Positions 6,942 to 11,082 of a DNA stretch of 11,082 nt are shown one piece after another. Within the stretch, counting starts at the first letter, position 1. Each line of letters starts with the position of its first letter. Position numbers and translations under genes: made by a program. The stretch comes from Candidatus Bathyarchaeota archaeon (GTDB lineage: Archaea > Thermoproteota > Bathyarchaeia > Bathyarchaeales > Bathycorpusculaceae). The notes under the pieces are model-generated. The model searched no databases. It worked only from the letters and a program-made list of their open reading frames with translations, and was not told the DNA's origin. The DNA lies in assembly GCA_016649625.1 (NCBI GenBank), contig JAENXI010000002.1:1-11082 (forward strand). The letters are read 5' to 3'.

Positions 6942-7706
6942 TTGTTGGGTTTATTATTTATTATTGGAACTGCAGGTTCTGGAAAATCCCTTTTTACTGC
7001 AGCTTTTGCAGAATGGTTAAAGATGTCAAAACAAGATGTGGCTATAGTGAATTTAGATCCAGGTGTATTGAAGATTCCCTATTCCCCCGATGTGGATATT
7101 CGAAATTATGTGGATGTGGGTATGGTGATGGAAAAGTATGGTCTAGGGCCAAATGGTGCATTGATTTTAGCTGCAGATTTGATTGCAGATAAAATAGATG
7201 CTATCACCCAAGAGGTCGAATCTATGGATGCTGACATTGTTTTGGTGGATACACCTGGACAAATGGAGTTATTTGCATTTAGAGCCAGTGGGCCATACAT
7301 ATTCAATGAATTAACAAAAGACCCAAAAGCCTTAGTTTATCTCTTCGATGCTGTATTTTCCCTAAATCCATTTAACTATGTTTCTAACATGTTTCTTTCA
7401 GCTGCTATATATAACCGATTTTTTGCACCCCAAGTCCATCTTCTATCAAAAATTGATTTGATTCAAGAGGAGAAAGTTGAGCAAATTATAGATTGGTCAT
7501 CCAGTGTTGAAGCTTTAGAAACCTCAATAGAGAACACCTTAGAAGGAACCAAGCGTTTGTTTAGTAGGAATATGATGCAAGCAATTTGTCAGCTTGGATT
7601 TCAATTCAAATTGATGCCCGTTTCATCCAAAACAAATGAGGGCTTATTAGACTTCAACACTTGTTTAGAAAGGCTTCTAGTTGGAGGTAATAAGTATACC
7701 TACTAA
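6942..7706 (+). CDS. GPN-loop GTPase
   Basis: This 254-residue protein belongs to the GPN-loop GTPases, dimeric GTPases of archaea and eukaryotes; eukaryotic members Gpn1-3 take part in RNA polymerase assembly, while the archaeal role is less clear. The P-loop GTAGSGKS is at 9-16, the diagnostic Gly-Pro-Asn loop at 69-71 in YGLGPNGALI, the G3 motif DTPGQ at 103-107 followed by MELFAFRASGP, and the specificity motif SKID at 169-172. The start is TTG, because the only nearby ATG (6923) is in another frame. TTG 6942 and TTG 6945 both follow AGAGGA (6932-6937); the second has the better spacing (7 nt) and would give a protein one residue shorter. The gene converges with the DUF4443 gene, their stops 9 nt apart. 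Confidence 0.93.
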   Translation: MLGLLFIIGTAGSGKSLFTAAFAEWLKMSKQDVAIVNLDPGVLKIPYSPDVDIRNYVDVGMVMEKYGLGPNGALILAADLIADKIDAITQEVESMDADIVLVDTPGQMELFAFRASGPYIFNELTKDPKALVYLFDAVFSLNPFNYVSNMFLSAAIYNRFFAPQVHLLSKIDLIQEEKVEQIIDWSSSVEALETSIENTLEGTKRLFSRNMMQAICQLGFQFKLMPVSSKTNEGLLDFNTCLERLLVGGNKYTY

Positions 7707-7716
7707 GAAGCTTCTC
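7707..7716. repeat. 10-bp perfect palindrome between convergent genes
   Basis: AGAAGCTTCT fills the gap between the GTPase stop and the minus-strand stop, including its last base. It has no loop and no flanking T run. It may be chance or part of a shared end region. Confidence 0.3.
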
Positions 7717-8339
7717 TAATTAATTAGTATCCAACTTGCAGCAAAAGCCCCACGTTTTGCCCTAATTGCCGAATCAGCTCCGGCAACAATTATTACATCA
7801 TTATTCTCTGGTGAAAGATCTTTCAGAATTTTTTTAGATGCTTCAGGAAAGTCTTTTTCTATATCTTTACTTACTGATTCAATGGCTAATTTTCCTTCTT
7901 TTGACACAATAACCGTGGCTCGATCAGCTCCACCCATAATCGCGGCGTCTCTTTGAATAATCCCTGATTTTATCTTATGTCCACTGTTCTTTATCAAAAA
8001 TGCAAAATTATATTTTGAATTGTTAAGAACTGTGCTTTTGACTTTAACCCTTTTAGGGAACATCTGCTCAATTTTTTCCCAAAGACGCATCCCTTTCTCT
8101 GTTAGATTACATCCTTGCCTGGATGTTGTAATTAAATTCGCTTCTTTAAGGTGATCAATTATTGTCCTAATAGCACCTTCTCCGACTTCAATTTCTTTAG
8201 CTATTCTATTACGGCCAATGGTTTTTTTCGAAATAAGTTCTATTGCATAATAAACATGAAACATTGAAAAAGTGGTAGAAGGTCCTGGTCCCTTTTTATG
8301 AACTATTTTTTCGATAAGTTCTTTTACATTTAAGTTCAT
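7716..8339 (-). CDS. Winged-helix protein with DUF4443-type C-terminal domain
   Basis: This 207-residue protein starts with what looks like a winged helix-turn-helix (about 20-90): IGRNRIAKEIEVGEGAIRTIIDHLKEANLI followed by a LTEKGMRLWEKI helix is a typical DNA-reading layout. The rest (about 95-207) resembles the archaeal DUF4443 domain, with MGGADRATVIVSKEGKLAI, DVIIVAGADS and a final RAKRGAFAASW. The glycine-rich strands suggest a small-molecule pocket, but the ligand is not known to me. No membrane segment or signal peptide is seen. A role as a ligand-sensing transcription regulator is inference. It is divergent from metK, so control of metK or of itself is a natural hypothesis. ATG at 8339 (reading leftwards) has AGGA 7 nt upstream. 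Confidence 0.75.
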   Translation of the reverse strand: MNLNVKELIEKIVHKKGPGPSTTFSMFHVYYAIELISKKTIGRNRIAKEIEVGEGAIRTIIDHLKEANLITTSRQGCNLTEKGMRLWEKIEQMFPKRVKVKSTVLNNSKYNFAFLIKNSGHKIKSGIIQRDAAIMGGADRATVIVSKEGKLAIESVSKDIEKDFPEASKKILKDLSPENNDVIIVAGADSAIRAKRGAFAASWILIN

Positions 8340-8381
8340 AATTATTTCCTATAATTATGATTGTTCTTGCTGATAATAAAA

Positions 8382-8423
8382 TTTTTGACATGCCAAAATT
8401 TTTTTTAAGCCTGTTTTTTGACA
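8382..8423. repeat. Direct repeat TTTTTGACA in the divergent control region
   Basis: TTTTTGACA occurs at 8382-8390 and again at 8415-8423, 33 bp apart, close to three helical turns. It lies between the divergent DUF4443 and metK genes, so it could be a pair of operator half-sites. The AT-rich context weakens this. Confidence 0.3.
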
Positions 8424-8442
8424 CCTGATAACGAAGAGAAAA

Positions 8443-8459
8443 TTTCTAAAAATCAGAAA
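8443..8459. promoter_or_regulatory. Small inverted repeat next to the metK TATA box
   Basis: TTTCT and AGAAA form 5-bp arms around a 7-bp spacer, ending two bases before the likely TATA box, where the BRE element would be. A protein bound here would block TFB/TBP. This is a candidate operator only. Confidence 0.3.
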
Positions 8460-8461
8460 AC

Positions 8462-8469
8462 TTTTTAAG
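8462..8469 (+). promoter_or_regulatory. Likely TATA box of metK
   Basis: TTTTTAAG follows an A-rich BRE-like stretch. It is 51 nt before the metK ATG, giving a predicted start site near 8490-8495 and a leader of about 25-30 nt that ends in the ribosome binding site. A similar TTTTTAAG at 8402-8409 may be an alternative or decoy. The rest of the 181-bp gap (8340-8520) holds no gene that I can see. Confidence 0.5.
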
Positions 8470-8509
8470 AAAAATCTTGGAATAATTAAACTCTTATTAT
8501 ATTACATTT

Positions 8510-8515
8510 AGGTGA
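8510..8515 (+). promoter_or_regulatory. Ribosome binding site deciding the metK start
   Basis: AGGTGA lies 5 nt before ATG 8521. An in-frame GTG at 8512 is inside this site and is therefore an unlikely start. Confidence 0.75.
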
Positions 8516-8520
8516 TTTTT

Positions 8521-9687
8521 ATGCATAAAAAAGGAAAATACTTGTTTACTTCTGAATCAGTCGGAGAAGGGCATCCTGACAAAGTTTCTGACCAAATTTC
8601 TGATAGCGTTTTGGATGCTATCCTTGCAAAAGATCCTAAAGCTAGGGTTGATTGTGAAACATTAGTTATGCAAGGAAATTTGATACTAACAGGCCAAATT
8701 ACAACTTCTTGTTATGTATCAATACCTGAAATTGTAAGAAAAACTTTGAAAGAAATTGGTTTTAATAATGCAAGGGATGGATTAGACTGGGAAACTTGTG
8801 GGATAATGGTTTCCATTGAGGAACAATCTCCTGATATTTCTATGGGTGTTACAGAAACCGACACTCATGAACAAGGTGCAGGAGATCAAGGAATGATGTT
8901 TGGATATGCTTCAACTGAGACAAAAGAATTGATGCCTATTCCAATACTTTTGGCGCATAAACTTGTAAAAAAACTCGCCGAAGTCCGAAAAAATGGACTC
9001 TTACCTTATTTGAGACCCGATTGTAAATCTCAAGTTACTGTCGAATACATAGACGGTGTTCCTCAAAGAGTTACTGCTGTAGTAATAGCTGCTCAACATA
9101 CTGAGGAAATCAATAGAGACCAAATGGAAAAAGATATCATTAATCTTGTAATAAAACAGGTTATTCCTTCTGACAAATTAGACAGTGAAACAAAATACAT
9201 TGTTAATGGAACTGGACGTTTTGTAATAGGCGGAACTTTGGCTGATTCAGGTTTGACAGGACGTAAGATAATAGTTGATACATATGGAGGCGTAGGCGGC
9301 CATGGCGGAGGTTGTTTTTCTGGAAAAGATCCTTCAAAAGTAGATCGATCAGCTTGTTATATGGCCCGTTATATCGCAAAAAATATTGTAGCTGCTGGAT
9401 TAGCTGATCAATGTGAAGTTCAGTTGTCTTACGCTATTGGGGTGGCTCATCCAGTTTCTGTTTTTATTAATACTTTTGAAACAGGAAAATTATCTGATGA
9501 GGCAATATTGGATTTAGTGAAGAAAAATTTTGACATGAGACCAAAAGCAATTATTGAGCATTTAAAACTTCTTAGACCAATATATCGGAAAACAGCTACC
9601 TTTGGGCATTTTGGAAGAGATGATCCTGATTTCACCTGGGAAACAACTGATAAAGCAGAAGAATTAGCAAAAGCTCTGAAAAAATAA
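8521..9687 (+). CDS. metK: S-adenosylmethionine synthetase, bacterial/eukaryal MAT type
   Basis: MetK makes S-adenosylmethionine from ATP and methionine. The 388-residue protein follows the bacterial/eukaryal three-domain MAT pattern: [20 protein letters not shown] at the N-terminus with His18, the ATP motif GAGDQG (119-124), [10 protein letters not shown] (229-238), [13 protein letters not shown] (245-257) and the P-loop-like [17 protein letters not shown] (262-278). It is not the archaeal MAT family (COG1812 type), whose sequence is very different. Differences from common bacterial MetK are GGC in place of GGA in the loop and VGGHGGG in place of MARHGGG. ATG 8521 follows AGGTGA; starting at GTG 8512 would add three residues. 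It is transcribed alone, divergent from the DUF4443 gene. SAM from this enzyme would feed the radical SAM protein encoded nearby, among many others. Confidence 0.96.
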   Translation: MHKKGKYLFTSESVGEGHPDKVSDQISDSVLDAILAKDPKARVDCETLVMQGNLILTGQITTSCYVSIPEIVRKTLKEIGFNNARDGLDWETCGIMVSIEEQSPDISMGVTETDTHEQGAGDQGMMFGYASTETKELMPIPILLAHKLVKKLAEVRKNGLLPYLRPDCKSQVTVEYIDGVPQRVTAVVIAAQHTEEINRDQMEKDIINLVIKQVIPSDKLDSETKYIVNGTGRFVIGGTLADSGLTGRKIIVDTYGGVGGHGGGCFSGKDPSKVDRSACYMARYIAKNIVAAGLADQCEVQLSYAIGVAHPVSVFINTFETGKLSDEAILDLVKKNFDMRPKAIIEHLKLLRPIYRKTATFGHFGRDDPDFTWETTDKAEELAKALKK

Positions 9688-9912
9688 AATAATCAGAGAA
9701 AAATATCCCTTCCAATTTTTCCATTCAAGGTTTTTATATCTGATAATACCCTGCGATTTTTTCTACAAGTAGTTTCAGCAATAAAAATATGTAGCAAAAA
9801 CATAACTATGCAAAAGTGAAATTGCCAATGTTCCATATATCTTTCCATGCTTTTTATTCGAAGATGTACTAAAAATTGATAAAGCCCATTTCTATCTACT
9901 TCTCTATCGAGT
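9688..9912. other. Gap between metK and purF with TATA-like boxes, no gene seen
   Basis: This AT-rich stretch begins with T-rich sequence (about 9716-9720) that could end the metK transcript. TTTTTATATC at 9731-9740 is a good TATA match, but it would give purF a leader of about 150 nt. CATATATC at 9834-9841 is nearer and would give about 50 nt. I see only very short ORFs, no tRNA shape and no known riboswitch pattern. Confidence 0.45.
9834..9841 (+). promoter_or_regulatory. Possible proximal TATA box of purF
   Basis: CATATATC lies 71 nt before the TTG start at 9913. It competes with the stronger-looking TTTTTATATC at 9731-9740. Confidence 0.3.
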
Positions 9913-11082
9913 TTGGGGGAACCAGAAATAGGCTGCGGAGTCTTTGGTGTAATTAACTTTAGAAAGAAATCTATATTTTCTTCTCTATATTGGGGTCTTC
10001 GTGCTCAAAACCATCGAGGTCACCAGTCTCATGGTTTCTTAACTTACAATGGTAAACAGTTTCATCCTTACAGACATCTTGATTTGGTTCCTACGTTACA
10101 CTCCAATGCTCTGCATGAATGGTTTGGATCTCTTCCAGGTCATATTGGAATTGGTAATGTAAGATATACAACTTCAGGAAAATGTGATGATGTATCTATC
10201 CTACAAGGAACCCAACCAATTTTGGGAACAGTAAACAAATTGAAAATTGCATTATCCTTTAATGGTAATATAGTTAATACATCAAAACTTAGAAAAGAAG
10301 TGAATCGGTTTTTTCCAGATTTTAAATATACTTGTGACTCTGACATCGTCTGTTATAAATTACTACTTGAACTTAAGAAAGGAAAATCTTTACCTTCTGC
10401 AGTTAAGACTTGTATGTTAAGTTTGGATGGTGCTTTCTCAGTAATAGGCATAACTGGCGATAACCAATTTTTTGCTTTTAAAGATCCGCATGGCATAAAA
10501 CCTTTGTGTGCTGGTCATAGTCCAGATGGAGAATCCTTCTCTTTTTCATCGGAAACAGTAAGTTTAGATATAAATGGGTTTATTCGAGATTTTGAACTTG
10601 AACCAGGTGAGCTTGTTACTGTAACAGAAAGCGGTTTTAACCGAGATCAGCTAATAAAAAATCCGAAAAAAGCGTTTTGTGCATTTGAATATGCTTATTT
10701 TGCGAGACCTGATGCTCAATTTAGTGATCAATTCGTTTACGAAATTCGAGAAGAATTCGGAAGGAACTTAGTTAAAGAATTTCCAGAAATAGTGGCAGAT
10801 GCTGATTTGATTCTCTCGGTCCCAGAAACAGGTGATGATCCTGCTATGGGTGTTCATGAGGAATCAAATGTTAGGTGGGAACGTGCTTCACGCAGACATC
10901 GTTACGTTACTGAGAGAGCTTTTATACTGCTCAATAAAGAACGATGTACAACTATAAATCGGAAAATAAACATTTTAGGTTCGAAAATGGCTGGAAAACG
11001 TGTTTTATTGATCGAAGATAGTATTGTTCGTGGGGACACAACCAAAGTTATCATTGAAAAATTACGCGCATCAGGGGTAAAA
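9913..11082 (+). CDS. purF: Amidophosphoribosyltransferase, N-terminal part (partial)
   Basis: PurF starts purine synthesis, making phosphoribosylamine from PRPP and glutamine. 390 codons are open to the right edge, so the C-terminus is missing. The only usual start codon after the in-frame stop at 9880-9882 is TTG 9913, giving MGEPEIG before Cys8 of CGVFGV. Cys8 is the Ntn glutaminase nucleophile, so removal of a seven-residue propeptide would be needed, as in Bacillus PurF. Glutaminase motifs are recognisable but altered: AQNHRGHQSHG, GNVRYTTSG (usually GH.RYST.G) and SFNGNIVN (usually HNGN). Later come DPHGIKPL, CAFEYAYFARPD, HRYVTERAFI (usually NRYVGRTFI) and the PRPP loop IEDSIVRGDTTK. 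No strong SD is seen before the TTG. Function as PurF is likely, though it is a divergent member. Confidence 0.92.
   Translation, partial: MGEPEIGCGVFGVINFRKKSIFSSLYWGLRAQNHRGHQSHGFLTYNGKQFHPYRHLDLVPTLHSNALHEWFGSLPGHIGIGNVRYTTSGKCDDVSILQGTQPILGTVNKLKIALSFNGNIVNTSKLRKEVNRFFPDFKYTCDSDIVCYKLLLELKKGKSLPSAVKTCMLSLDGAFSVIGITGDNQFFAFKDPHGIKPLCAGHSPDGESFSFSSETVSLDINGFIRDFELEPGELVTVTESGFNRDQLIKNPKKAFCAFEYAYFARPDAQFSDQFVYEIREEFGRNLVKEFPEIVADADLILSVPETGDDPAMGVHEESNVRWERASRRHRYVTERAFILLNKERCTTINRKINILGSKMAGKRVLLIEDSIVRGDTTKVIIEKLRASGVK

Noticed and set aside
6914..7192. Plus-strand ORF of 92 residues overlapping the GTPase gene
   Set aside because: It is an out-of-frame shadow of the GPN GTPase, rich in Cys and aromatic residues and without family features.
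9688..9912. A tRNA or riboswitch before purF
   Set aside because: I could not build a cloverleaf or any known riboswitch core by eye.
10140..10346. Minus-strand ORF of 68 residues
   Set aside because: It lies opposite the purF coding frame, which is clearly real.
1..11082. CRISPR array, transposon, prophage or defence system
   Set aside because: There are no spaced repeats, terminal inverted repeats, transposase or integrase genes; all real genes are housekeeping or regulatory.

Overview
The window is clearly AT-rich and tightly packed, and it reads as a chromosomal stretch from an archaeon. The evidence is a GPN-loop GTPase, a winged-helix/DUF4443 protein, an AmrS radical SAM enzyme, AGGTGA-type Shine-Dalgarno (SD) sites and TATA-like boxes upstream of genes. 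A TACK-type lineage such as Bathyarchaeia, or a relative of Nitrososphaeria, would fit. This is inference from gene content, and no 16S or marker gene in the window settles it.

Positions 1-5641 hold a compact histidine operon on the plus strand in the order hisG(3' end)-hisD-hisC-hisB-hisH-hisA-hisF-hisI. Genes overlap or lie within a few bases of each other, so translation is probably coupled. Together they cover ATP phosphoribosyltransferase (HisG), PRA-CH cyclohydrolase (HisI), ProFAR isomerase (HisA), IGP synthase (HisF+HisH), IGP dehydratase (HisB), the aminotransferase (HisC) and histidinol dehydrogenase (HisD). hisE and a histidinol-phosphate phosphatase are not in the visible part. 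The most unusual point is hisA. No ATG, GTG or TTG lies upstream of its conserved N-terminus, but an ATA codon sits 7 nt after a full AGGTGA site at exactly the place where HisA should begin.

Positions 5721-7706 hold two plus-strand genes, an AmrS-type radical SAM enzyme and a GPN-loop GTPase. The GTPase ends 9 nt from a convergent minus-strand winged-helix/DUF4443 gene (7716-8339). That gene is divergent from metK (8521-9687), and the 181-bp region between them carries TATA-like boxes and small repeats that could be operators. The MetK protein is of the bacterial/eukaryal MAT family rather than the usual archaeal MAT family.

The right end (9913-11082) is the 5' part of purF. It appears to start at TTG with a seven-residue stretch before the catalytic Cys. 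The 225-bp gap before purF has TATA-like boxes but no recognisable gene.

I see no CRISPR array, transposon, rRNA or tRNA. Most of the window is ordinary housekeeping metabolism. The points worth a second look concern translation starts, the type of MetK, and the divergent DUF4443/metK control region.
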